64,000 nucleotides of DNA from contig CALSFV010000120.1 of the NCBI GenBank assembly GCA_943737045.1, positions 116,749 to 180,748 of the forward strand, in the 5' to 3' direction. Of this stretch, positions 1-12,752 are shown piece by piece. Position 1 is the stretch's first letter. Each line of letters begins with the position of its first letter. A model generated the notes under the pieces. It made no database searches. It was given only the letters and a program-made list of their open reading frames with translations, and was not told the origin of the DNA. A program made the position numbers and the translations under genes. The DNA comes from Parapristionchus giblindavisi (taxonomy: Eukaryota; Nematoda; Chromadorea; Rhabditida; Diplogasteridae).

Positions 1-377
1 AATAATTTAATTTAGACACATCTCAAGTGACAATAGAGGGAATTCATATTCCAAATATACTATTTCACAATATGGTTCATATGATATGTTACATTAATCA
101 GTAATCCATACATAATCTATGCGATATCTAGAATAACATTAATCGATACATTTATGCTAAACAATTTCGAATAGCTCTAATTGTAAGATATGACAGGGAA
201 TGGGAAACGACAGAAACGTTGAGGACACAACAGTACAAGAGGATCACCGGGTTACGGTATTTACACCAAATTATGAAGGAAAGAAGAATATAATAGGCAC
301 ACTGTGAGTGGACTATGGTTACTGTATATGTACACATCTAATGGACTGCTCAGGACCGGAGAATCGGCATCCGTCGA
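1..377. other. 3' flank of the golgin gene
   Basis: AT-rich sequence after the golgin stop codon. It presumably holds the 3' UTR. I see no coding exon, RNA gene or clear repeat here, and no canonical AATAAA close to the stop. Confidence 0.5.
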
Positions 378-3300
378 TTAGGTCCACGATCGCTTCTCCA
401 CTGATTTCATCTCGTTCGGACTCAACTTGAGTACGGTACCGATTGCCTGAATATCGAATGATTAGGTACTGGATGGATAACTACAGTATACCTTGAGTAT
501 GTGCTTTCGTCCAGAAGCGGAATCACAAGTGAGCAATTGAACGAAGATGTTCCTTAGATACTCGGAACTTCCGGCTGTCTCGGCTGCTTGTGACAGATGA
601 AGTTTGCCTGATTATTGATTCATTATCCACTACTACAGTATCTAAAGTCTACAGTAGACTAAACTGTAACAAAGTATATTATTATGTAGTGTTACATTTT
701 CAAAACGGGCGCACTGCGTGCGCACGTTTCAAAATGTAACACCACATTAGAATGTGCAAATGAAATCCCCCTCGGTCACACATGACAGATTCTAGTTTCA
801 AATAAATCATGAAAGGTACGAAGATAAAACAATATCTAATTGAATTATACTTTTCTACATCTGATCAGTGTAACTAAAACTAAATTACCATACCTTCTAA
901 AATGCGAATCTCCTCCTTTAACTTCTCACTCTGTTCATGATGTTGAAGATCTCTACAGAGATAGTTCTGTTCAATCTCACGCATACGGTAATCCAGCTGA
1001 TGGAGGGATTGCCTGCACATCAATACAATTATTGATTGATTCTTTTCCCTTTCCCCTCAAATCCCACCTGAGATCTCCAATCTCTCGATCCTTCTTGCTC
1101 ATCTCCTCTTCGTAGTAGATATTACGTGACTCATTGCTCATTGGAAGTGCGATCTACAAATCAAAACAAATCTACCGTATACCCGATATTCAGTGTGAGA
1201 TCCATCACCATTCAACCACCATACCTGATGAGGCTGATGATCATCGAGGACGACAGAGGAAACCGAACCGACGCTGCGCTTATGATACGACTCTGTAATC
1301 GATCAATAAAATCAATATTTCAAACTCTGGTGTTGAAATCCTTGCATGATCACGAATACAAGTATAATCATGCATGATTCGACATTCCATGCATGACCAT
1401 GCATGGAATATCGTTCGTGATCATGCAGGGATCTTCCGTGATCATGCACGAATTTTCCGTGATCATGCATGGAATGACAGAATCCATGCATGATTCGAGT
1501 ATATTCCATGCATGATCATGCATGGATTCAAACCATACGTGGGCGGCACTTGTCGCTGGAAATGAAAAAAAATCGGGTGGGTCGGACGGTAAAATCGGGT
1601 GGGGGGGGGGGGGCGCAAAAATGGAATTTTTAAATATAATAATCTACAGCCTTTTTCCAATATCGATCAGTTCTTCATACATTCAGAGTAATCTATTCAT
1701 ACCGTATGCTCTATTTATCTTCATCTGTCTATCGATCTATCTTTTATGAGTTCAATCTCTATTAATCATACTGACTTATTCGTTGAATTCAACTTCAAAT
1801 ATGTAATTAATTTAACTATTGTAATAAAGCATATGCATAGATCAGTTTCAATACAGATATGAACTTTTGTACAATCAATAGGAATCTCATAAAAAGTAAA
1901 CGCGTTCAAATGCATATAATTAACAAATATCACAAGTCAGCATATCATGCTTATCGATTGATATGAAAAGTTCAAGTAATATTATACGAATAAAAGTTAA
2001 TCTATTATTATCCTTGAGATCTAGTAATGTCACACAATATCTTTTAATATTAGTCCAAATCCACCCCTAACATTCTCTACATGGTGATGGGACGTCGTGA
2101 AACCATTTTTTAAACCTAATTTATGACCGCCACTATTAAACTCCAAATGTTCTGATTCGTCCAGAAAACATGGTCCTAAAAATGTTTTGTCTGAAAAAAA
2201 ATTCTAAAAATTTTTTTTTTGAAAAAATTTTTAAGTCCCAACGATAGAGTGGAGGACTGATTAGACTAAATGTCATAAGCCGTTACTTTGCACGCATCAT
2301 TTATTCGATACAACTAAAAGATAAACCGAAAATGAATTCATTTGCTATAGTAATTTTTGCTCCGGGAGGGGTTGTCGCTGGGCTGTCGCTAGCGAAAGCC
2401 TTTTTGCTCAAACCAACGAATACAAACGAATATTTATGACTAGAAAGGATGATTTGGAAAATGAATAATCATGAATTTATCAGTTAGTGATTTTATCAGT
2501 TAAATTCAAGCAAAATTTAATTCAGATATTCAATCTGACCCATTGAACTCGAATTTGAACTCGTAATCATACTGTAAGTCGCAAACATCAACCGTTTTTA
2601 ATATCTGGGATGGTATTCTCTTTTCTTAATATAGTTTTATTCTTTTTCTGTTTTTTTCAAATTTCTTTTTACGTTGTACGCTACTGCTTTCGATCATTCA
2701 TTTTTTTTGAGTGAATGTTGGCGAAAATCGGGTGGGTCGGGAGCCAAAATCGGGTGGGTCTTGTCGCTAGCGACAATGTCGTCCACGTATGATTCAAACA
2801 CCTGAGAAAATCAAACGATTTATCCACATCTTTCACCTGACTTTTTTCTCGTTAAATTTTTCACTTTTCGTAAAATATTACGTGTAAAAATTTTACGAAA
2901 AAAATCGTAACATCGTAAAACGTAAAATGCACATACTGCGATAGATAATAAATGTAACGTGTCCATTCCATTTTCTCCTCATCTTAATTCCATTCCTCAA
3001 CTAACCTGTACTACTATGTTTCCTATCCAAATGTTTCTTCATTTCTATCGATCGTCTATTCTCTCTACTTATTCCTCCCACACGTGCAGTAGCAGGATCA
3101 GCTGGAGCTGAGACTCCGCCCCCATTATGGGCGTGGCCATTACTCAGTTGATCACTACGCAGTGAAACAAGGATTGATCTGCAAACCGTGGATGATAAGT
3201 TACAAGCTATACCGTAACCCAACGGCAGAGTAAACAAAGTCTATCCTTACCTCGTAGCCTCTAATTCTCTTTCCTTCTCAGCAAGTACTTCAAGAGTTCG

Positions 3301-6300
3301 TTCTCTTTGTTTAGCCATCTCCATCTCCATTTCTGATACTCGAGAAGCCAATTCACGACGCATATCTGATCTGGAGAGAACAAATCTTCGATCACATTTA
3401 CATTCTATTGATACAAAGTCATAAAGACTCTGAAACACCGATATACCACGTTGAATCATTTGCCCTCACAGGATTTATTTTATAAACTAGGTCCATTTTC
3501 GAAATATTGTAGGTCGATTTAGAAAAATCGTTATTTTTTCGCTTAAATTGTGATATTTCGCATAAAAAATGACCCTTATATATTGGGTCGATCCTCACAT
3601 CGGGAGGGTATGAAAATGTATATGTTGAATGGAAACTTCTCACAGAACATTCATTCATACCGCTTTAAAAAACCCACTAAATTATTTAAACTACATACCT
3701 AGTAGTTTCTTCCATTCTCTCCAAATCAGAGACACGCTCACGAAGACTTCGAGTCTCCTGAAGAAGAAGAAATTAAGGATCAAAGATCAACTATACAAAG
3801 CACAATGTATACTAATTTTTATCTGATTCAATATCACCCAAGCGTAAAATACGCTTTTGTAAAATCCCTACGGCCCTCGACTAACAATAAACACAGAGTT
3901 GGAATGATATTGAAATCAAATATTCAATGAAAACTCGTTCACTTGTCCATTCTCGATCCTACCTACTATCTTGTCTTTTCTCTTTTCATTCCAACTCCAC
4001 TAAATCTGATCCTGAACCGTCATTTGCCGCATTCATTTTATATTTCCCAGCAATCCTTTAATTAGATAGTCGAAAACAGAGACTGGGGCATTTTGACTAC
4101 CCTCTTACCAGAAAATTAAAAGATTTTTATATTGTCAAGACCATATTCCAGTCGATGAAAAGCCATTATTATTAGTTACAGTAACCTACTGTAAACCCCT
4201 CTTGCAACGACACTACGTTGTATAGTTATATGCATCGTTACATTTGCCCGACGCGCCTACGCCGTCACGTAAAAAAACGTTACATTTGGCGACGCAGGCG
4301 TCGACGTCAATTTTGGAGTGTGTTGGGTCCCAAGGGGAAAACCCTGATTGTCATCAGGGGTACGGTAGGAAGTTACCGTAACCATCGATCAATAATGGTT
4401 GGCTACCGTAACTTTTTACCGTTCCCCTGATGAAATTCAGGGTTTTCCACTTGGGACCTAACACACTCCAAAATTTACGTCGACGCGTGCGTCGCCAAAT
4501 GTAACGTTTTTTTACGTGACGGCGTAGGCGCGTCGGGCAAATGTAACGATGCAATAGTAACAACCGCTCAATCTATTGTATCTACCGTACCTGTTCATAT
4601 TGTGATTGATCAGCTGCATGTGCCACTTCGATTGTTCTCAATTTATCATGTAATTGTGATACAAGTCTTCTCAATCCTTCTTCTTCCTCTTGTATTTCAT
4701 TATGAGAATGATGAGATGAACGATTATCCTCTTTTGGCTACAAATTATCGATTATTGGATAGATAAGAATATTGATTTATTCAATAAATACATTAACAAC
4801 CGTGACTACCAAATTACACAAGAATGCGCGTATAATAGATTTGATTTCATTTCTGTTGGCAAGCAAAAATTGTTTACTTGATGTTGCCTATCATCCAATC
4901 ACTAATAACTGCGACAATAATAACAACAAGAAACTTGGAACAACCAGGTATATATCGCATCATTTAACTGTCTAATATACCAACTCAATAATATCAAATC
5001 CATACCCATCCTCATTCTATCAATACAAAAGATGAATCTTACTTGTTTACTCTTGAGCACTGCTTCAGCCTTCAATTTGTATCTTTCGAATTCATCCTTT
5101 AATCGATCATATCGTTGACGAGATTCTGATAACTCCATACTATCACCTCCGAGAAGATCTATAAGAGAAAAGATAAGAAGGAATTGGATTGGATGAAGAC
5201 AACAAATGGAGTAGTCTTTCAATAATAACATTTAGTAATATGAATAAAGATACTGATATTGACCGATATATCATCATAATTCCATTCCAATAGTATTCCT
5301 AATTCAAACATAGATACTGTATCTACCGTACCTCTTAGATCAGTATCTGGATTCTTCCTTCTTGCTTCTCTCAAAGAAGCACGAAGCCTTTCTAATGGAT
5401 CATCTGTCATTAGACCAAGGGAACGAAGTTTATCCAATTCCTCAAATATAACGGATTTTTCTCTCTCAAAAATAACAAAAAAGAAAAAAATGCTTCATCT
5501 TCTCCGTATTAATCGTAATAACCAAATGCATTCTCTTTACTCCCCCTATTGATCGATATACAGTACAGTACCCAATATCTACAGTAATCTCTACAGTACC
5601 CAACAGCTACAGTAATCTCTACAGTACCCAATATCTACAGTAATCTCTACAGTGCCCAATATCTACAGTAATCTCAAGAGTACTTACAACATTAGCATTA
5701 GCAGCATCTTCTCTAGCCTTTCTTCCTTCTTCTTCTGCTTGTACTCTAACTTCTTCCACTACAGCCAATTGAGCTGCCATATGTTGTAGACGTTCCTCCA
5801 TTGCACGAACTCGTTCTTCCTACAATTGGGAAATATATCCATTTATTGACTTAAACGATACTGATTGGATTTAAATTAAAGAGATTAAACGGCAAACGGA
5901 GACAATACTCGGTTAGATCAATGAAAAAATATTTGGCACATCCTGCAGAATCCACATTTCATGTAGTAATAATTACAAAGCGATCAGACTTTAATATTGC
6001 ACCTGATTGAATGTACCACAATATGGATAATAGAGATAGTATAAATATTATAGACACTAACAGCCTTATTATCCGTTTTGACTCGTGCAATCGCTTGACT
6101 CGTAGCCTCAGCAACTTCCCGACTGTGCTCCAACTGAGAAAGGAAAATATTGATTGATTAAGATCAAAGATCAATCAATCACTTTCATATTCTCCAATTG
6201 ATCTTGTAGGAGCTGTGCAGTTGGAGTTGTCGCAGCTTTCAATTTCCATTCTTCTGCCTCCTTCTTCCATTTGATGATCTGCAAATGATCAAAGATCAAG

Positions 6301-8237
6301 AAATGAAAGATCAGAGATCAAACCACACTACTCAAAGTACACAATACAAAAGTAGTGATTAAACTGCAAGTATGATAAAGTCATCAAAGGGACATTTGAT
6401 AGATGGATCACACATTCTCTAGGGGGAAGGGTATAAGTTTACATTGGTCGGCTTATAAAAAACGGGTCACTATCACATATTGGGCGAGTTCATAATCAGG
6501 CAAGTGTATAACAAGTACGAGTCAGTTTCTAGTTTTGAAAATATGAGTTGAAAAAAATGTATGAAAAGGATTCACATCTGTCATTTAATTCCTTCAAATA
6601 ATTCAGAAGAAATGGAATGAAAATGAAATAAACCAACCTCATCCTTCAATTCCTTCTCTCGTTTCTTCATACTATCAGGTACATGTTCTCGTTCATGAAT
6701 CTTTGTGTACGCTTCTGCCAACTGCAATCATCAATCAATAATCGTCTACCGTATACCCTCCCTTCCATATAAGATCAGGCACTCACAAGAAGATAATTAA
6801 GAAGTTCTATGAACACTTCCTTGGAATCAATCAATAAGCAACTACCGTATACCTTCCTATTTAATTGTTCTACTTGTCTCTTCTCATTTGCATATTCTGC
6901 CTGCATAGCAGCCACTGATTGACCATGTCCCGTTCGTTCTCGTTCCAATTCCCGCTTTACCATAACCATTTTGTCGTGCTGATCCTACAAAGATCGGAAT
7001 ATCGATTGATTGGACTAAGGAAGATATTGATTAGCAATCTTACTTTAATCAATTTTTCAAACTTGTCCGCATTTGCTTCGGCTTCTGCGATGGCTCTGAA
7101 TGAACAACAATGTAATGCATGAATAAATATCAGTAATGACCCCTGGTTATCTCATCCAATAGAACGATCATATTACCAAAAATTCGTTTTTCGCTTAAAA
7201 TTTGTTAATACTTGCATTGATGGAATGCGAGGTATTCACAGAAGATCACTAAGAACTAATCACACGTGGGAAACTATTGAAACTGTTTCTGATAACACAG
7301 AATCATCCATCAATGTAACTATTAATAAAAAAATATTATCAAAAAAAGATAAAATAAAATGAACAATATTAAAGGAACCTTCCCAATTGCTCCGTCTTCT
7401 CCTTCGTTTCTGCTTCAGAAGAACGTAATCGTTCACGAAGGGTTTCTAATTCACCCTGATAAAGGAATAGATCAAAATGAGAAAGATCAAAGATCAAAGA
7501 TCAAAGATCAACCAACCAGAAGAGTCTTTTTGTCAGCTTGAAGAGCCGATTCTCTTCGAATTTTTTCCTTCGTGAGTGATGCAAATGATAACTTCAATGT
7601 CTCAATCGTTGGCTTCGCTGGAAGGGCCAGGCTCTGCAGAGACAATCAATCAATATTTATTTAAAACAATAATCTCTCTAATCAATACAATCTCTCTCTT
7701 GGACAATAATAGACAAGTAGTTCAATGAGAACCATCAATGATCAATAAACAACAATCTTTCACAATCTCCAGCGATCTCATCACCCGAGACACACCACAA
7801 ATCAATAAATTAATATTTCCCATAAAATCAATGATACAGTAAAGGTTGTACCTACCGTACTCGGTTGTTCATCTCCTTCCTTCTTCTTTTCATCTTCTCC
7901 TTCTTCTTCATTCTTCCATGCAACTACTATATCTTCTAAGGACTTCTTCTCTGATTCCAATCCCTTATACGCTTTGATCACATCTACAAAGATATAGTAT
8001 GATTGGATAAGGTAAAGACCAAAGATCAAAGATCAATAAACTAATTTGCACAAATAAATACTAGTTAAGCCCCTGAAGCATATTGTAATATCGACCAAAA
8101 CAACAGATCAGACAAAAAAAATGTATGATATTTCATTCTTTTCAAAGATCAAAGATCAAACCTCGTAATCTCTTCTCGATCAATTCCATTTGTTTCTGTT
8201 GTTGCTCACACTTCCGTTGCCATTCTTTCGCACTCAT
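378..8237 (-). CDS. GRIP-domain golgin, GCC88/GCC1 type
   Basis: Twenty-one exons, 5' to 3' on the minus strand: 8237-8162, 7983-7856, 7633-7517, 7455-7379, 7095-7044, 6984-6853, 6721-6638, 6278-6183, 6133-6062, 5819-5688, 5440-5332, 5158-5043, 4737-4591, 3757-3699, 3370-3251, 3178-3006, 1292-1225, 1153-1068, 1012-894, 607-492, 446-378. All phases join; the sum is 2148 nt, 715 aa. Almost the whole protein is coiled coil. Landmarks shared with vertebrate GCC88 are LRDVIKAYKGL (about residue 25), DEFERYKLKAEAVLKSK (about 380), and QRERTLEVLAEKERELEA (about 485). The C terminus is a GRIP domain (about 664-714) with the conserved tyrosine in EYLRNIFVQLL. GRIP domains bind Arl1-GTP and place golgins on the trans-Golgi, where they tether endosome-derived vesicles. 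The length is close to human GCC88 (775 aa). The start ATG follows TTTAAG directly, fitting trans-splicing. Family assignment is firm; exact edges of the smallest exons are inferred. Confidence 0.93.
685..746. repeat. 62-bp palindrome with GTGTTACATTTT ends
   Basis: Near-perfect inverted repeat. The left arm reads GTGTTACATTTT, the right arm AAAATGTAACAC, meeting at a GC-rich centre. It lies in the golgin intron between 607 and 894. Confidence 0.75.
1372..1525. repeat. cluster of CATGCATG palindromes
   Basis: About 150 bp made of diverged copies of a unit holding CATGCATGG and GTGATCATGCA, many of them self-complementary (CATGATCATG). It sits beside the downstream mobile element in the large golgin intron (1293-3005). 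Confidence 0.7.
1534..2791. mobile_element. hAT-like non-autonomous element, 1.26 kb
   Basis: The ends are inverted: the left begins CATACGTGG, the right finishes CCACGTATG, and the match continues inward over roughly 25 bp to a TTGTCGCT motif. The element is bracketed by an exact 8-bp duplication, ATTCAAAC, at 1526-1533 and 2792-2799. An 8-bp target duplication is the hAT signature. No transposase reading frame is seen. The internal word AATCGGGTGGG recurs near both ends. It lies in the golgin intron 1293-3005. Confidence 0.75.
3457..3623. mobile_element. short MITE related to the copy at 8835
   Basis: About 167 bp. The left end has TGCCCTCAC, the right end GGGTATGAAAATGTATA, as in the element at 8835-9005. 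Flanks share GTTGAAT (3450-3456 and 3624-3630), probably a degraded 8-bp duplication. It lies in the golgin intron 3371-3698. Confidence 0.6.
4231..4553. repeat. 323-bp foldback (MITE), GTTACATTTGCC family
   Basis: Almost fully palindromic. It starts TGCATCGTTACATTTGCC and ends with the reverse complement, with a second inner block CGTTACATTTGG. Both arms give the same spurious reading frame, which is why translations of the two halves look alike. It lies in the golgin intron 3758-4590. Confidence 0.85.
5563..5680. repeat. 28-bp tandem repeat, about 4 copies
   Basis: The unit contains CCCAATATCTACAGTAATCT and starts at 5571, 5599, 5627 and 5655. Each unit carries two CTACAGTA words. Intronic in the golgin gene. 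Confidence 0.85.
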
Positions 8238-8624
8238 CTTAAACAATAATTACAATAATCAGGGTTAATCAATCAAAAAATCAATATTGGAGATAACCGT
8301 AGCGTGTCTCGAACACGTAAAAGTAAGTAAGACGATGGGAGGTAGGAAACAATCTTTATTAGGAATGTATCATGGCAAATATTCAACAATCAAATAATTA
8401 TTAATATATTCGAATGAATCAATCAATAAAGTAATCACAATTTTGAGTGGCACTACATTCAATCGATACAAAAACGAAGTTGAAAGGGGTGTCAAATGTT
8501 GACTATAGTATTCTCTCGTCTCTTTCACATAAAGCAAACACAGCACAAATGATAGATATAATAGTTTCAGGACTAGGTTGGGGGGGGGAAAGATCAGATG
8601 GATCAAGAGATCAAAGATCAAAGA
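8238..8624 (-). promoter_or_regulatory. operon intercistronic region with poly(A) signal and trans-splice acceptor
   Basis: Between the EMC6 stop (8625) and the golgin ATG (8237). On the minus strand AATAAA occurs at 8360-8355, about 118 nt before the golgin ATG, and the acceptor TTTAAG ends at 8238, touching the ATG. Poly(A) signal, roughly 100-nt gap, then a trans-splice acceptor is the standard arrangement inside nematode operons. No promoter-like sequence is evident. Inferred from layout; no transcript evidence. Confidence 0.6.
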
Positions 8625-9943
8625 TTAATATACATGAACCATTCCGTAGAGGAATACCCAGAATAGGATATAAGTGAATAGACCAGATACGATTGAATGA
8701 GTAAGTGAAGAAAATCGATCAAGAAAGAAAGAAGGCCATTCGAATGAAGCTTTCGTCTCCCAGAATAATGCCTGTAATATTTAATTATATCACTAAATAT
8801 CACACATTTAGGTTAGCTAAAGTACAACCTAGTTCATATATTTTCATACCCTCACAGTGTGAGGATTGACCCACTATATACGGCTCATTTCCAGGGTGAC
8901 CCACTATATTTTACGTGAAAGATTACAATTTAAGTGAAAAATAACGAATTTTCTAAATCGACCCACTATATAAAAATAATTCGGTGAGGGCACCGAAAAT
9001 GTATGACCTAGTTTGTACAATTTATTAATAACAATAATTACGTTTCTTCTATTCGGCATATTTAGATGATGTGTAAGAGCAATACGGGTAAGAGCATTTC
9101 GGAATGAAATAAATATAGTGTAATAAATCGATACCTGAATGAGGACAATGGAGAAATAGAAGAGGAAACCAGGGATAGAGGTCAGACCGAGAACTCCCGC
9201 TGCCATTCCTGTAATAGGAATAGTAGAGATTTACATCGATAATGGAACAATACTAACGATTATTGGCCATTGATAAGTTCATGATGAGATAGATTGAATC
9301 AATGTATTTACTTTTATGTGAATATATAGTTTGACGAATACAACTATGGACAATAACAAACCTGCGGCAGCGGATTGACAAGTTCTCGCATATTCGAGAA
9401 CGCCGAAATTGTGCTGAAGAGCCGCAGCAGAGATGAGAGGAACGCTGTTCTAAAATGTACAAATATTAAAATATATGAATAAAAAATATTCATATTAAAA
9501 TATATAAGGATCGAGTAGCTAAAGTGTGCACTCGTGACGTGTACTAGATTTTATCTGGGGAAAGGAAACAAGGAAAATTGGAATTGTAGAAAGGGAAAAG
9601 ATCTATGTTGAACTATTCACATGTAGATCAATCATATGGGAAAGAAACGAATGATTATGCTACATGGTAATGCTGATTGGCAGTTTGATTTGGAGATAAG
9701 AAGTAAAAGCAGTTCAATGGAAGTGTATGGGGATGAAACTGGTTAGAACTACTTCATACTTAGCAGAAAGGTTAATGTAAACGATAAATACAATCGGTAA
9801 AAAGGAATTTCATTGAAGCAAAGTTTCTCAAAAATGGAAAGACAAAAATAACAATTATAAAAGAGCAGTGTAACATTATAACAGTTTAACTGACAAACCT
9901 GTTCTCCTGACTTTGACTTATCAGTTGATCGTTTGGGAGCCAT
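8625..9943 (-). CDS. emc6: EMC6, ER membrane protein complex subunit 6
   Basis: Four exons: 9943-9899, 9449-9362, 9208-9135, 8771-8625; 354 nt, 117 aa. EMC6 is a small membrane core subunit of the EMC, which inserts tail-anchored and multi-pass proteins into the ER membrane. Matching landmarks are LEYARTCQSAAAG before the first helix, GVLGLTSIPGFLFYF for the first membrane segment, and the diagnostic C terminus LFTYILFWVFLYGMVHVY, almost identical to human EMC6 (110 aa). The N terminus (MAPKRSTDKSKSGEQ) is short and hydrophilic, fitting a cytosolic tail. The gene is the probable first cistron of an operon with the golgin downstream. One intron (8772-9134) holds a MITE. Identity is secure. Confidence 0.96.
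8835..9005. mobile_element. 171-bp hAT-like MITE
   Basis: Starts CATATATTTTC, ends GAAAATGTATG, with inverted CCCTCAC/GTGAGGG blocks inside. Flanked by an exact 8-bp duplication, ACCTAGTT, at 8827-8834 and 9006-9013. Contains three copies of GACCCACTATAT. Located in the third EMC6 intron. Confidence 0.85.
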
Positions 9944-10627
9944 GTCAATTTAAATTACGAGAAGATAAAGCTACCAATTAGATGAGAGAGAAAAAAGAAA
10001 AGTACACAACTAGAATTTTTGGCAAGTAGCCAAATGAATTGCCTTTAGCGGTACCGTACATTCGTCGACACACGCAACACCACTTCAGTCTACGATTCTG
10101 CTAATTTTTTTGTTAGCAGTTCATCCATTTTACGTTCAACGATTTTACTAATTTTACGATTTTACGTCTTTTTTTTCGTAAAATTTTAAGAAAAGTAAAA
10201 AAAATTACGAAACGAAAAATGGCAAAAAGCTGGAAAATCGAAGAAATTAATTACATAAAATGGCGGAATACCAATCTTTGGGATGGAGAATATTTTCATA
10301 ATTTTTAAATTCTTTCTTATTATTTGTCCCTTGCATACGAGAGTAGGATAGATATTTGCTTGGACAGTCGCTGATCTGTTCATCACGAATTAAATTTGAA
10401 ACAATTTATCATAATTTCGCACTTTAAAAATTTTACGAATTTTACGAGAAAAAAGTCATAAAATTACATTTTACTAAAATTTTACGAAAACAATTTTACG
10501 CACATCCCTTGTACATAGTGCTCGGTTTTTTACGGTCATATTATGGACTTTTTAAAATTATTAAATATAATGGTTTTGACTTTGCATCGGAGCTAAATGT
10601 CATTTTGAATATTTAGGGCATCATATA

Positions 10628-11216
10628 AACTGACCGATTTTCACGAAAATTGCAGGGTTTGGTAAATCGACTGCGCTGATTTCAAATCTGCTTTAAAAAC
10701 CTGCGAAATGTTTTTCTGGAGCGAGTTATAGTCCGACGAAAAGTGATTTTTTAATGTTTCAAATGATTGTTCAGCTGATTTCCTTGAGCAATATGATGAT
10801 AATCATCTTTTTCCACTCCAATCTGCATCGTGGTCAAGTCTTACGAAGTTTGATTGGTATTCCGGAGGGATCTTTTGTCATTTAAAAAATTTTATCACCC
10901 ATGAATCAGAAAAAGAAGTTCACTGCCGGGGAATCGAACCAGCCCCTTCCGGAATACCAGAAAAACATCATACAACCTTAAAATGCTGCAGTTAGGATTT
11001 GAGCGAGAATATAAGAGAAGAGAAGAGCGATAAAATTCACATTGAATGGAGAAAAAAAGCTGAAAAATCAGCTGAAAATGGCTTGAAAAGTAAAAAAAAT
11101 CGCTCTTTTCCGTGCTATAACTCGCTTCAGAAAAACATTTCGCAGGTTTTAATGCAGATTTGGAATCAGCGTATTCGACTTAGTATTCCCTGCAACTTTC
11201 GTGAAGATCGGGAAAT
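10628..11216. repeat. inverted-repeat element with internal tRNA-type B box
   Basis: The left arm (about 10628-10750) has CCGATTTTCACGAAAATTGC and CTGCGAAATGTTTTTCTGGA. The right arm (about 11105-11216) carries their diverged reverse complements. A second hairpin, GGTATTCCGGA with TCCGGAATACC, sits inside near 10857 and 10955. Between them, on the minus strand at 10940-10930, is GGTTCGATTCC, a perfect RNA polymerase III B box. Confidence 0.65.
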
Positions 11217-12237
11217 GTGAGTTCACACCATTCCCATGTGAGAAAAAAATAAATTGAAACTTTTTGAGATAAAAATACTGTTCAGACATAGTAAAACAAC
11301 AACAAAAAACTTCCAATTTTCACGGCATAATAATTCGAGGTGATATAGGGGCACTCCGGACTATCTTGGGTAACATTTCAAAGGGAGCGATAATCGGCTG
11401 TACGGTATTGTATGTGTTTCGTCTCGATATATGTACATATGAATATTCAATAAATCAATATTTTCGATCAAAGAAGATGTTGAAAAAGGGATTCAGAATC
11501 CCAGAGTGTTCGAGGAGAAATCTAACTTAGTGAACGGATTCACTTTGTGAACCTCGCCGACTTTCTGAATCTTCTGCAAAAATCAGATAAAAGATAAAAG
11601 ATCAAAGCGATGAAGATCAAAGAAAACGATGGGCAGAACCGCCCATTAGCTTCATCGCTTTCCAATTTTTTTCTAATGGAAATTCGTCATCCATAAAAAG
11701 TGATTATGATAATGTATGGATACTGTAAGTTCTCTAGAGATACTGTATGTCCTCTATGATTATTGTATGCAAGTTCTCTAGGTATAATGCAGGCACTTTA
11801 GCGATACTGGAGGTACGAAATTAGATGAATATTGATCATAAAGAATTATATCTACCGAAGATATCTAGATATTATATGTAGGAACCGAAGTGAAAAGTAG
11901 AAACAGTGGTGAATGAAAGAAGTAATGAATAGTGGGATGTAAATGATAGATGAGAAAGTAAGGAAAACAGAGAACGTGTGACTTTATTAAATTTGGTTCT
12001 TTATGGAGATTTGATTATTTTGACGTTAGTTTATCAATGGACATCGATTGACATTAAAGAAGGGGACCCTCGAGTTTTTTCGTGACTAAACTGGCCAGGC
12101 AAAACTATAGATCACACCTCCCTGAATACAAAAACAATTTTCCCTAAAATTTTATATGACCCGGAATACCGTAAGCCCGGGATTAAAGTTCGTTCATGTC
12201 CAGGGAAAGGCGCGAGTTTTTGAAAATATTTAGAAAA

Positions 12238-12308
12238 TTGCAAACGGGAATCGAACCCGCGTGGCACGATTACAAACGCCGGCATGTAACCACTTAGCTA
12301 TACACGCT
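12238..12308 (-). pseudogene. tRNA-like sequence with intact A and B boxes
   Basis: On the minus strand, TAGCTAAGTGG (12300-12290) is a perfect pol III A box and GGTTCGATTCC (12257-12247) a perfect B box, at tRNA spacing. The T arm pairs (GCGGG/CCCGT around TTCGATT). The acceptor arms do not pair, the D stem is weak, and the anticodon loop is eight bases, so this is not a functional tRNA. It may be a tRNA-derived retroposon or a decayed gene. Confidence 0.6.
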
Positions 12309-12752
12309 TCTCTCTGAACCTCTCAATTCGAATAGATCTCCTACGTTCTTCATGTCAATAGCGCAACCCAAATCTCCTGGTTCCCCTTCTTTAAATAGAC
12401 AAAATGATTTGACATTGACGAGTACATTGATTATGAGTTCAAATGAATATTAAGAGTTCCTTATAGTTAAAGGATCAAAGATAAAATACTAACAAGATGT
12501 ACTTGATAAGTAATTAGTGAAGATGAATTGAAGCAAACGATTGGAATTTCTGACGACTTTTTTCTTCCTTCAAGATATTATTTAGAATCTCTTTGATATT
12601 TCTTGTAATTAAAAGATGGAATGGGTGTATGATATTCATTGTGACATTGGTGTGGCATAGATAGACAAATTAATGATAATATTGTGTATAATCTGAATCA
12701 ATTCGTAATAAACATATCTCATTCTGATTAGGAATAGACATGATTTATCCAA

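Larger units (their letters stand above)
9944..12752. other. intergenic region upstream of EMC6
   Basis: No convincing exon on either strand. It contains TTTTACGA-rich AT sequence (about 10125-10510), an inverted-repeat element (10628-11216), a tRNA-like sequence (12238-12308), and presumably the EMC6 operon promoter next to 9944. Short open frames such as 10999-11220 fall inside the inverted repeat and are rejected. Confidence 0.6.

Noticed and set aside
4218..4563. Two similar Arg-rich frames on opposite strands
   Set aside because: Produced by the two arms of the 323-bp foldback.
12238..12308. Functional tRNA gene
   Set aside because: Acceptor and D stems do not pair and the anticodon loop has eight bases.
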